Shown in pieces: positions 1 through 13,000 of a DNA stretch of 24,401 bases. Position 1 is the first letter of the stretch, and each line of letters begins with the position of its first letter. This DNA comes from Phallusia fumigata. Taxonomy: Eukaryota; Chordata; Ascidiacea; Phlebobranchia; Ascidiidae. Location: positions 1 to 24,401 of the forward strand of contig QXVZ01014598.1 in the NCBI GenBank assembly GCA_008931825.1, in the 5' to 3' direction. Position numbers and translations under genes: made by a program. The notes below the pieces were generated by a model. The model made no database searches, had not been told where the DNA came from, and was given only the letters and a program-made list of their open reading frames with translations.

Positions 1-560
1 AAACACACCAAGGCTATAGCCTTGCTCAATTTTCGGTTTTTGGGGGTGAAAAAATCGAAGAAAAATTCTGTTTTAGGGCGGTTTTGTTGGAATATTCCAG
101 TTTAAATCTGGTTTGGGGCGGTTTTGGCCTCCTCCCGAACCCCGAAACCGGTTGAAACCGGAATCGGAAACATTAAATTTTCACTCGATTGTCGTTCTTG
201 CTGATTTGGCTTCACAGGTTTGTTTCTCCAAAACCGAATTGTTCTCTCTGATCTCCCAAAAAAGGTGTTTGAGTTTTTCTTCGTCGCTTCTTGTGTAAAG
301 TGCTTGAGTGCGATTCTTAACATACAGATGAAAACAACAATTCTTGTAAAAATATATATTTCTCGATATGTTTACATATGGCACGATACAAACGAACGCT
401 TAAGATGAAAGCATTGTACAAATTCGGACGGTTTGGTTCCACTATATATGTCGCTAATTTTTGAAAACGAATTTGGATTGAATCATAATAGTATTTTCGT
501 TTGCGCCCATAACCCAACATCGCGTCAGTAAGTTAAAACGAATTTTAATGCAGAGAAATG
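1..560. other. Intergenic sequence beyond the gene's 3' end
   Basis: No supported gene. The only structure seen is an imperfect direct repeat of a GGGCGGTTTTG word at about 77 and 115, followed by CCGGTT/AACCGG words at 148-162. Short open frames here overlap each other on both strands and are not coding-like. Confidence 0.5.
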
Positions 561-674
561 AATAACAAAATGTTTTCTTTTATTTACTGTCGTTGTAAAC
601 AATATGACACAATTCGCACTGTCGTTTTAGAATGTTTGCTTGTTATGTGATTGTGCTCAATAGTAAAATCATGC

Positions 675-680
675 TTTATT
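675..680 (-). terminator. Poly(A) signal of the long transcript
   Basis: AATAAA on the minus strand, about 60 nt past the stop codon; a second AATAAA lies at 579-584. The 3' UTR therefore probably ends near 650-660 or 555-565. Confidence 0.6.
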
Positions 681-740
681 CATAACAAATTTAACATCTA
701 TCAAATTGCATCCAAACATCAAAACCTTTATGCATCTATT

Positions 741-1020
741 TTACACCAAACTTGAATGCTTTTTCCTAACCCCGCCTATTTGCTTTGGGGTCAAGACCCC
801 CACTTTCAATGTGGGTTGAGACTGGGGCCGTGGGGGCGGGGAATTTTCACCCGTTTTAGAGGACCTGGGTAAACTGAGTTCAGTAAACGGCGACTTGACC
901 AACTTTGGCGGGAAAACCGGTTCTCTTCTCCCGCCGATCTCCTCGACTTCTCTTGATGAAACGCTTTCTTCACTCGACTCGTCGCTAGCTGCTGTGATGT
1001 AAACCGGAACTGACCGGGCC
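741..1020 (-). CDS. Coding exon 29 (residues 1394-1486), C-terminus
   Basis: Acceptor TTTCAAACAG; phase 2 fits exon 28. 93 codons then TAA. Starts ARSVPVYITAASDESSEE, continues Pro-rich (ENSPPPRPQSQP) and ends KKHSSLV. Ser at -2 and Val at the C-terminus match the class I PDZ-ligand pattern. Confidence 0.84.
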
Positions 1021-4000
1021 CTGTTTGAAAAGTAACAATTAATTTACAGTTACTCTGCTGAGTGATTTAGCAGAGATGAAAAACTGGTAAATTGTTGGGT
1101 ACTTTGACATTTTGTAATAAGGATTGAACATAACAGAGAACTCAACCTGTCGAAAGTAAGTTAGTCCTAAAGGAACCGGTTGATGATCTGCGAAAACTCA
1201 AGTGAAGTGAAATCTTAAATTAAAGTGGCCCGACTTAAGTCACGTCTGCCAAATGCCTAAGTTGACTCAAGTGCTTTGAAAAACAAAACTTGATGGGAGG
1301 AATAAAAAGTTCAAAACTGAGCAAAGGGGAAATGTACCAAAATAGTTGTGAACAACTGATCTACGTTATCGAGAACATGAACAGACAATTATGCGGTGAA
1401 TTTAGCTCAACACGATCGTTATCTCATCCTGTGTACTTTACCCAATTTACCTTGCAGATGTTGGGGAGGGGAGAGATGGACTTGATGTTGGACTCGGCAA
1501 CTTCTCAGCTTCAGTAGGTCGAGGTTCGCCACTCGGTCTCGGAGTTCCGGAAGATCTAAAACAAGAAAATCAGAAGTTTTGGATTTCAACGAAATCTAAC
1601 AATTGTGACGTTATTCCATCTGAACAACGAACATTTAAAAACGTACGTCAATAGTTTGTAAATGTCAAATATCGAGGTTATATCCCACTGGTTGCAATGC
1701 TGAAACTAATTAAACAGGCTTGTCTAATTGTTATGTTGTAGATGCCAGGAAATGGAAAGATGTTTTGGCTAAGTGAAGATAATATGCGGCCAAATCACAA
1801 AAAAAAAACGCTGGTTGATCGACCAACCGAAACAGAATTGATGTTTCCCTGATAAAAAAACACCCGAAAGGTTTATTACTTCTTGATAATTCCAAGCAAG
1901 CATCGGCCAATTTGCTTTATTTTTAAAACTTAAATCCGACAAAGAGTTTTACCTTCTACTTGACGGTCGATGTCTTGCGCTCATGATCTGATCCTCAGGC
2001 ATGTAATCCTCCGACAGGAAGACGACGTTATCTCCGTCTTCCGCATCCTCGTGGCTCGCATCCCTCGTCGAATCACCCCCGTGCGACGACGGGACTTCCC
2101 CGGGGTCAACAGACCCGATTTCGGGGTCCGAGCTCTCGTCGAAACTCACCCTCGCACCCGGGGATCCACCGCCGGGGCTTCCCCGTTTCGGGGAGTACCC
2201 ACCGTCTGTGACGTCATCGACCCCGGTGACGTAGGTGAGGGTGGGTGAAACTGGGGGGACGGACCGGGAGCTCTTACGTGAACTGGGGGGCTGGGACGAG
2301 TTGCGTCGCACTTTGGGGAAATCACCGAATGAGGCGGGTCTGAAATTGAAAAGTTAAGAATAAAAATTGCTTTGAAAGCGGTGAAGGTCGTTCTCACAGA
2401 AAATGTTTGCAAGCAAGTAGGCAGAAAAACGTTGCGCTGAGTTTAAAAACATTTTGCTGGTGTTGACGATCAGAGCTCGACTACACAAACCGGGTTTCGA
2501 AAAAGCCAGTTCAAGTTAACTTTACTGTTTTAATTATAGGAAATTGATTGCCGCGTCCTAGACAATCAACTTGAAATTTAAACAGATAGTTTCTAAGAAA
2601 GTCAGATAAGAGTTCAACGATATTAACACAATAATGTAAAATCCTAATAATGTAAAACCATTTGCAGAGTTGTCTCAACGCCTGATTGATACCGGAAGCC
2701 TATGCTAATTAGGGACCTTTTGATACTACTGTTCTCGTAACTCTGAATTGAGTTGCGTCTCGGTCCTCTTCGTATCTTCCCGGCTTGGTGCATCACACCC
2801 TTGTTGATAAAACTTTTTGTCGAATATTTACATTTTTATTTATGTGCTTGTAGCTTGTATATTGCTTTACCCGCGGCTTGTAATGCTGTAAGATCGGTCG
2901 TGGCTACCTGTACAAGCTAAACCCACAAACACACCTTGATTTCGGGGATAATGACAATGACCTTTTCTTGTCCTTCTTACCACCGTGGCTCGAATATCCT
3001 GTGTCTTGTGTCAGAGAAGCAGACCGGGTCGTCCACTGGGGGTCGCCATCACTAGTGCTTGCCGTGTAAAGCGGTAAGCTTCGTTCCATGTCACGGCTGC
3101 AGAAAGATGATCGGGTTAAGTTGTGTGCTTGGCCTTTTGTATTTCATTTACGGCGGGAAGAAGCGCATGTGAACAATGTTGCATAAACATTAGGTGAAGC
3201 AACAAATAAGGAGGCTTTTTGATTTTTTTGTGACTGTTATGAAATGAAGCTTTACATATTGCTGTAAAATCAAAAAATATCATGCTAACAAACACGTGTT
3301 GATTGTATTTTTTTGTTTAGGGTGGTGTTACCTTTAAAGTTCGAATTTGCAAGTTACTCCGTGTCAAGTTACAGTCAAATCATGGGATAAAATATGGACA
3401 ACATTTCAGGACACAAAAACTTATGTTATTTCGTTGGTGTTGTACCTTGAATTTGTGCTGTTTCCTTTCAACTTTTTCATAAAATTCGAAATCTTTTTTT
3501 TATCCGATTTTTTTCGCAGCGACTCCATCTCTCGCGCCATCGCGTGGATGATTTGTTTCTTTTCGTTCAATTCTCGTTCAAGTTCCAAAATCTGAAAAGT
3601 CAAGTTCATTTTTTAGAGCATTAACTGAAATAACGACAAATTCACTACGTTTCTACCTGTTGTATTTTTTCAGCGTTGCTGTGTTGCAAATGGATTTGCT
3701 CCACTTCACTCTTTCGTCTTGAACCCTTTGTGTGGATTTGTAAATCCTGAAAATACAATGACATATTGACAAAAAATCCCAGTCCTAATCTGAAATATTG
3801 TCCTGAAGAAACCTCTTTTAAATTGTAAAAGTTTACAATCTTTTTAAAATGTAAAGCCTAACGTAAACTCAACTTTCAAAAGTATCACAGTACACCAGGC
3901 CATGGTCTTGCATCGAATCATAGTCGACATTTCAAGCATTTTTATTCAACAAGGCGTTGGCTAGAAAATTATGCCTGGTGTGGGATTCGAACCCAAGACA

Positions 4001-7000
4001 GTAGCATATAGTAGTCCAGGGCTGGCGCTCTACCAACTGAGCTACGCAGACTTAGTGGTAAACCTGCCGGAAGTTGAATCACAAACATCGCTGCCTGCTG
4101 CACATGTATAACATTCGATGTCCAAAAAAAGCATCACTACAGTGCAAAAGGTGTCAAACGAATTTACAGACTTTGAGCAGGAAAATTTGTTCAAAAAAGT
4201 TTAGCTTTATTTTCCCCAACACAAAAACTTTTTCTCATATGCGCCACCACGTGTCGACCCACCTTCATCTCCTCCCGGAGTTTACTCGCTTCCCTCTCAG
4301 CCGAGTTCCTCTGTTCCTGAAGAAGAGAGTTCTGATCCCTGACAAGTTCAATTTCTCGCTGTAGCGACGCGATCCTTGTTTCCAGCCACTTGTTCCGCTC
4401 ACAAACTGTGTTGTATTGATTCTCAAGTTCTCTGCATGGAAAAAGTTGAGATTATTTCGCTGGGTGAAAGCAGTCAGCAATTCCAACACAGATGCATTAG
4501 GACAAAAACGTTTTTGGCATATCTCTGTTCCACGTTTCTTGTGTAAAATAATTGCGACTTTTGTTTGTTTCAGAATTCAGATTTACCGCAAATTATCTCA
4601 AAAGTCGTTAGTTACAGGCAATAAAGCTGTTGATATGCAATTAAGAATTGAGCAGTCAAATTTTCGTAGTCCCACTACAGCAACCGCTAAGATGTTAAAT
4701 ACCAGAAAGTAGTTCTTGACATAAAACTTGATGTCACAATTCATTAATCTAAAAATTTCAACTTACTTGTCCAAGTCTTCTCCCAGTGAGAGTGATGTTG
4801 GAGGAGTTTGGCTCGTCTTGCTGGAGAGGAAGATGCTCAGTTGCTTCTCCAGAGTCTCCTTCTCCTGCCGGACTTCATCCAGCTCCTGCAGAACATCCCT
4901 ACTTGAGTCGTTCCTGGTGGACAGAAATTTATCTGTTTTAAGTGTTTATTCATGTCTCAGTTGGTTGGAATCAACAACGCAAACTTGCAAAGTACACATT
5001 CTAGCCTAGTAGTTGAGACTATGACCAGATCCATTAGGTTTCAAAACAGGTAAATTTTATGAAAAGTCGTTGTTGCAATAAAATTAATGACATTCTTAGG
5101 CTATGTCAATGATCTGCGTGAAAGCAACAAATAAAATCGAACACACAAAGGGAGAGAAGCATCGATGCCAAAACACAATCTCAATTGGTTCCGGCGCAAT
5201 TAACGCGAAACTCCAGGCGGTTGTGATGCGCGAAAATCTTAAATTGAAAAATAAAAGAAAATTGAAAAATAAAAGGGAAAAGAGAAGCAGGCATAACCAA
5301 TTGAGTTCAGAATTATTTCTACCTGTTGCGAAGAGAATCCACCTGCAAGTTTCTACAGATTTACAGCTGGATATAACTTACAGTGATTCCATGATAATTG
5401 TCTTCCCCTGAAGTTCATCTCTCTCTTGACGAACTTTCTGCTCCAACTTCTGAATTTCCACAAACCTTCTCTTCAATTCCATCAGTTGTTTGTCTTTCGC
5501 CACAAGATCTGTAAAGTATAAAGGTTTGTTGCTGTACCTGACACGATTTGGACGTTTTTTGCAAATGTTACACCTACACGATAAAAAATGCGTTTCGCGT
5601 TAATAATCTTTTGGTGAAAGCGAAGCTAATAGATTCCTGCGTCCTGATATAACAATGACTTAGCTACACAAGTGGTGCAGGGTTACACAGACAAATAACG
5701 TACTTTTAAATCGAGATACTTGTTAAAACCCACAACCCTGCGAGCACAAGGTACTGTCCCAACCACTCAACCATCGTTGCCATATATTAGCGTAGTTTAC
5801 GGTGAGTAAAGTAACCGACCCACCTTCCTTGGCACGCGAGAGGTCACGCTTCAGTGATTTAACATCACGTGACGTTGTTTGGGAAATCCCCGAGCTTGCT
5901 GCGTCACTTTCTCCATTGGACTACAGAAATTAAAAAAAATTAAACCTTTTTCTGTGATTTCTATTGAAATATCAAGCACCGTTAACCTACACTGCTTTGT
6001 GCCTCCAACTGCTGTTTTAATGCATGTATGACGTCATCCTGTGACGTACGTACTCCGTCATAATCGTTGAGACGTTTCCGCAAAGAGGCGACCTCGGCTT
6101 TGGCCGTTTCGAGTTTTAGGTTTGTCCGCTTGAGTTCAGTAGAGAGTCGTTCAACTTCTGACGCGTGGATTGGAGATTTCCTTAAACAAAGAATATATGT
6201 TGTGTTTTTTATCAGTTTTACTAAAAATAATCAAGGTTTTGTTTAATTCCTATTGTGGTTAAACGATTACTAAAAACATTTGCCTCGTTCGACTGCACAA
6301 AGCGCGTTCGAAACCTATTTCCTCTAAATTTGTTACAAATCGCTAAATTGAAAACTCATAACTATGCTGCAGAATCGTTAAGTCTGTGATTCTATTTAAA
6401 TAAGTTTCCAAGGTTGCTATGAAAATCATACGTTAGTATTTTTTAATTAAACACCGTCTTCGTAAATTTACTCAGCTCTCATCCAGTCTTACCCTCTGCT
6501 GTCATCCAACATCTTCTCCCTCCTGAGATCATCGAGTTTAGCTTCCAGTGTGTCCGCTCTGTCCTCCATCCTCTTCCTTCCGTTCTCCAGAATCACCTTC
6601 TCTCCCTCCATCACCATCACCTGCTGCCTCCTCTCCTCAAGATCTTGCTTCAGGCGGATGACGTCAGCTGAAACGTGACGTCATTGTTACATACATGGTT
6701 GTTGATTGTTTGATTCTATTTGAATAAGACACTGGGGATGTTTTTTAGCCAGGCCGGAAATGGCTACTTAGCAAATGTGAGTCGTATATAAGAGCCGGTT
6801 AATTTTTATCATCTGCCCTGAAGCTTTCATGCAGGCCAACGATAACAGCACACTCATATGTATAAATCTCAGTGTGCAAATGCTTAGAAGGCCGACTATG
6901 ATTCGGTATATCGCCGCTTTTGGGCTGGCGTACTGTGACAAAGTGTTTTGTTGACAAGTATAAACGTCAAAAGGCAGATGGCAGAATCTAACATGTGCTC

Positions 7001-10000
7001 GCTTCTCATTTGGGGTCAGAGTTACAAAAAAATCTCAAACCTCGCAGATTTCTCAGCTCTGTGCTGCCCTCCATCGATTTATGCGATTGATTGCTCTTTA
7101 GCGCCATCATCTCGTCGTTCATACTCGCCATCCTTAATTCGAGCTGTTGCTTTTCACGCTCCAGCTGCCGCGTCACGTGATCCAAGTTTCTGTTTTTCTC
7201 TTCGATGATTTCCTGAAGAGTTTCGGCTTCCTGAGGTTTCGAGAAACAAAATTTATTCAACTACCTAAATTGCGCCGCAGGATTTAGGGTTTTCCAAGAC
7301 CACAAGCTGACGGATTACCTGGTAAATTTTAACTTATTGACTTTCCTGTGATGTAATTTGGGGTGCAACGAAAATCTAGTCGACATAAGTATTTACATAC
7401 GAATTTCCTTAAAAATAAAAAAAAACTGCAATTACTTTGGATCAGCAAATGATGTAATTTATGATTTAAAATTCACAAATTAGTAGTTCTCATTTCAACC
7501 CCTTACCTGTCTGACTTTAGTTAGTTGTTCAGCAAGCAGTTGGTTCATTCCCTTCAACCGACTGACGTCATCTGTTACGTCACTCTGAAATAAATAATCC
7601 ATTTCAATTTGCTGAGTCACGATTCGTCATCAGTTTAAACCGAAATCCCGCCCCACCTGGTCACCACGTGGTCCGTTGACCTTCACCCTTCGTTCAAGGT
7701 CATTCCTCTCCACTTCGACCTGGTTCAGTTTGGTTTTCAGCAAGGAGACTTCAGCTTGTAATTTCTCCACTTGAGCTTTCAACACTGAATCTTGTGAAGT
7801 TGATTTCGATGGCTGCAAAACATGAAATCACATATAAAGGAGTCGAGCTTACAAATAACTGACAAACACCAAATTTTATCGGGTAACTAATATATATGCT
7901 AGGTTTGTTGTTGATTTTTCTTAGTTTAATCCGTCACCTATGCGGGCATAGAGTGTCACGGTTGCTTATGAATGGCGCATTTTAGCTTTTAGGTGCCAAA
8001 GAAAGTCTAAATCTGTAACGTTTGTAATAAGGAAACTGCAAATTTATCTTCTAATCTGCTGTAGGTTCTAGGTTACCACCTAACAGTCAAAATATAATTG
8101 AGCCGCTATAAAATACCCAGAGCAACATCACCTAACTGGGTTCGACAAAGTTTCTTACGACATCAACCAGTTTTAAACAAAGTCACACTAAAACCCATCA
8201 GGATGATGTGCAACTTGGTTTGTGTATAAGAGCAAATTCAAATTACCGACACGTGATGATTTCAAACGCAAAGTATTATGGAGTCGGCTACAATAGAATT
8301 CTTCTCCGGATATTGACGCATACCGATTTAGCGAGGATGTCTCTCTGCATCTCCAGCACTGTAATCATCTGTTGATTTTCGGCACATTCCTGACCCAGTC
8401 TCTTGTTGTCAGCTCTCAACTGAAGTAATTCCTCTTCCGAAGCTTGCAACTCTGTCATCTGAAAATATAATTAAGTTGGTGCAAGATTTAGTGGCGGACG
8501 AACTTGTTATACAGGAGACTCCACAGCAGTATTCAATTATGATTCTAACTTCTACATTAATGGACTTAACAAAGGGTAAAAAGATGTAAAATATCAGAAA
8601 GAGGCGTCTTTTTACACTTACAGAATGTGTAATTACCGAAACATGTGTAAAACTGCAAAACGTAAATAACAGTTTGTAGCCTTGTCAAACCTTTGAAGGC
8701 CTTGTATTATCAACAAAAATAAAAAAGTTATGTTGACCGAATGTTGTCAACTTTATTACAACAGTCAGTTTCACCTGCAACTGAGCTGTCCGTCTCTCTG
8801 CCTCCGCTAGCGCCAGTTTCTCGTCAAGTTCCCGCCGGTGGATGGCGCCATGGCGCAGATCTTCGTCTTTATCCTCTACCAGTGATGTCAGTTTTGAGCA
8901 CGCCTGCCTCCAGTGGTCGATTTGTGACTGGCTGTGCTGTGCGTTCGTCTTCAGTTCTTCACTTATTCTGCTCAGTTGCTAGATGAAAGCGAAAAGAAGA
9001 AATTTTGTTTTAAAGTCAAGGAAGGAAGGCAAGTTTCAGTTTGGTTCTGAGACCAGATCTACACCATCTCATCTCATGTGAGCCGGGCCAGTAAAATATC
9101 CTTTGGTGAATATGTTGGCCCCGCGCCTGACTACGGATAAACGATTGATTTGGGGGTATTTATTCAAAAAACGGAACATTTGGCAGAAACGTGCTAGAGA
9201 CTCGCTTTTTATGGCAGAATAAAAAATGTATGCCAGGCCGTTTGAAATCATTAAGCTGGCCGGATCCGGATCGCGTGTCGTATTGCAGAAACGCCGAATT
9301 TATCAGCTTTGTCACTTTCAACCAGTATTTGAGTATATTTATCTAGATCGGGGCTAATCAACTGGGGAAGCGCAGCCCGCATCCGGACATTGAGTGTTGA
9401 TAATGCGGACCTTCTCTGCCTCTTGATATTGGCTGCATACGTTGCATTTACAAAACCACAACACTAGCTAAGTACATTATTGCATGAGAACTTGTATGTA
9501 GGATCCCATTGTAATGCAAACGTTTCGACAATCGCTGTCATCGTTAATGCATAATGACGAGAAGCTTAAAACGAAGTTAACAGACCTCAGCAAATTTTGA
9601 ACATTTGTTCTCGGACCTTTGTTAAAACTAGTTGGGTATCCTCTGATCTACGGCTGAGATTCGTTTCATATTTTCATCCAAGTTTCCGGTATTTGTTACC
9701 AACCATTCAAGTTATTTCAAAATAAAAATTTTTTCAACTTACAGTTTCCGTTTCACGAAGTTGAGAGCTCAGTTTTTCTTTCTCATGACGAAGATCTCTC
9801 AAATCCTGATTCAACTTCTTTGATTCCTCCTCGTGGTGATTCTGAAGTTGGGAGTAACTCTCCTCCTGAGCCGATAATCTCTTCACGAAGAAAAAAGACA
9901 AATTACTTTTGCGACTGACAGATACGTTTTTTGTTGTATGTCGTAGTTATTGCTTTCACAACACTGATTTTGTAAGTTTTATTCAATTACTCTTGTAAAA

Positions 10001-13000
10001 ATTTTCAGATACGTGAAGAGAGCGATTTAGGTTTGAGATATACAAGTTTGGTTTGCATTTTGTAACTGGAAAATAAAACAGCAAACAAAAATTGCGACCG
10101 CTGTCTCTATGTTTTAAAGCTTACGACAGTAAATTTAGGCACAAAGACAATCTTTGCTAAACTGCAACTTTAAGGGGCCAGTCTATGTTTCACAAGGTAA
10201 GTTGAACTGAATGAAATTACTAGGTCACTTACGGTTGCAAGGTCATCCCGTTCCCGCGAAGTCTGATTCTTTTGTGTCTCCAACAGCGCCATCTGCTGGA
10301 CGTCCATGTTATGTGTGCTCTCCAAATATTTAACCCGTTCTGAAAGTTCCTCCGCACGTGGGCGCAAGAGATTCAGCTCGGCGCTCAACTTCGCGCATTC
10401 CTGATCGAAAAAAGGCAACAATGTTACTTCCTAAATAAGCTTTACCAACTAACTTCTTCTTAAAGCTGTAAAATTGCGGGAGAAGGTACAACGAGTGTTA
10501 CACAAGAAAAATTTTTTGTTTCTAAGGGATTTGCTGTTACTGTTTTTACAATGTACACACAACAAGCAACAAACCTTCTTTAGAACTTTCCCTTCTTCGA
10601 TATGAACTCTATTCTCTTCACAACTCCTCGACAAATCAAGTCTGATCTTAGCCAGCTCCCCATGCAACTCCGTCATCTCATCCTCGCACGCTACCTTCGC
10701 CTGTATGACGTAACAACGAAAACACGTAATGATGAAATATTTTTCTAAATTGTTTTGCTCCGTTATCTAATTTTTTTCCTTAAATTATTTCATGTGGACA
10801 TGGACACTGCAATCAGGCACAGAGATTGGGTGAAGCCGTGTCAAACTTATGTAGCAAGTTGATATTCTTACATTTTTTATGTTGTTCAATCACAAAAACA
10901 CAAAACTTTCATTCACGCCATTTTATGTGAGTACACTCGTTCGAATATTAAACTCGCTTTTCTTTAATTCCTCTGCATTTTAAAATGTTACAACCTTGGG
11001 TGATTTTGGAGCTTACCCTTTTCAGGTCTTGGTTAATTTCCTTGATCGAATAAACAGTTTTCTCAAGTTCCGAGTTGTACTTGAGCGCCCTCTCGCGGTC
11101 TTGTTGCATCTCTCCGTAGCTCCGGCGAAGTTCGTTCAAATCTTTTCCCTGCTTCGTCAGGCGATCCCGGCAAATTTCCAGTTCCTATGAAACAAAACAT
11201 TGGAAAAATGATAACGAATACATGAAAGGATCCATCCACTTTGGACGACTACTGTTAACATTATCCGAGTGCAAACACAATTCGCCAAACTACCGGATTC
11301 GTTCATACAAAAGCAGTAAAAAAACTTTAACAATAAACTGAATATAGGCTTGCTAAAAATGTTGCTTACAAATCAATACAGTATTTTGGAATCATTGGTA
11401 AAAATTAATTAACATTTACCTCTTTGCAGTTTCCGAGTTCGTTCGTATTTCTGTCGAATCTCTCGGAAACATCTTGTAAATCGTGTTGACATCTGCTTAA
11501 CCTTTGACCCAGATCCGTGTTCCGGTTCACCAACGCCTACATAAGTTACATGAGATTAGCTGTTGGTCCAAATAAACTGATGTTGTTTCCCATCTCTGCA
11601 CGCCAGGACTGCCACATGCGATGTGCTGGTCGTGTAAGGTGGGATTCGAACCCACGACAGATCATTTTTATCTATCTTAGAGTTGTAACGGCATGGATAA
11701 ATACTGAACATGGGTAAAAATTGCTGGTTCTTTAACACACGAGTGGTGGTGGTCTATTCAGCTTGTTTAACTTGTCCCTTAGCTTGCTTGCACGTTAGCC
11801 CATAGAGTGAGATTTATTGACTGGGCCGCTTTACGCGATGTCCTGACGGGCTAAACTGTGTCCACTAGATGGCGCGCAGCTACTATCCCCGCCTCTCGGA
11901 TCTCTCTTGATCTTGTCTGCTCGGTACATCACAGTACAACACTTCGCGGTAGTTAGTTATTTAATCGACCTGTTACATTTTTATTCCTGTATATTGTTGT
12001 CGTATGGAGCCAAGTATTTTGCTTTGATCCCTTGAACCATAAAGATATAAAGTCGTCTTTAAAAGTCACTTACGCATGATAGTGTCGTAAAGTTACGCTG
12101 TGTTTCTGTTTTAAGTTCCAACAAGTTTCACTGCACATCGAACACAGTTTACCTGTTGAGTTTTCTGCTGCTTCTCGATCTCGGCAAACGCGTGATTCTT
12201 CTCCTTCTCAAGGAGTTCACATTTCTGTTTGGAAACATTTAATCGCTCTTTGGTGACGTCTAAGTCCTTCCCGGTTGAGGCTTGAAGCTGAAGAACAACA
12301 AAACATTTTTATGTGAGAAGTAATAAACAGATGTTTAACTTCCACGTGCATAACTTGTGTATCTAGATATATGATCGACAATTGTTCCAACTAACTTTTG
12401 GTTGGTTTTATTCGCCATTACCGAACCAGTATTCAACACCTACATGGGTAACTTATGTGTCTAAAAAATAACAATAACTTTTCTTGTGTATTTTTCTTCC
12501 AAATCCGGATTGGACGTCGAAGCGTCGGTACGCAGAAATACGTTCGCTAGAAGAGCGTTGGCAAGTTTTTGTCTGGCAGCAACAGTTAATATAACTTGTT
12601 TTTTATTTCCCACATTTTTAGAACGCTGGCCCTTTTACATGTTTTGGATCATAATCGGTAGAATCACCACAGAATAGTAACAACACTTCTAGTCAATAAA
12701 ACTGTTTACAACGAAAATTTACAACGAAAATTTGATTATTCCAACCTCCAGGGTCCCTTTGTTTTCGCTTTTCAAATCGTTGATGGTTTTATGAAGGTGC
12801 TCTAATGTCACGTGATGCTGTTCCTTGTCAGCCAATAGGAGGTCGAGTTGGCACCGGAGACGATTGCTGTCACGTGACCCTTCCTCAAGTCTAAAAAGGT
12901 TTGGAAAACACGGTTTTCTTGCCAATAATATTATCCTCTGTTATTTATGAGAAAATTATCAATAAAGCATTTTACATTGTTGAAAATTTTGTAGCTTGCT

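Noticed and set aside
1970..2248. 92-codon plus-strand open frame
   Set aside because: It is the antisense shadow of exon 27, whose GC-rich sequence keeps several frames open. The minus-strand reading joins in phase to exons 26 and 28.
1949..2311. 120-codon single-exon minus gene starting at GTG 2311
   Set aside because: It is the body of exon 27; its frame continues upstream to an acceptor at 2340 and joins exon 26 in phase.
3973..4051. Functional tRNA gene
   Set aside because: A and B boxes are perfect, but the acceptor stem has inner mismatches and no standard anticodon stem and loop can be formed.
5103..5411. 102-codon plus-strand open frame, Lys/Asn-rich
   Set aside because: Most of it lies in intron 21, and its composition comes from the AT-rich 18-bp duplication. 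No start context or splice partners.
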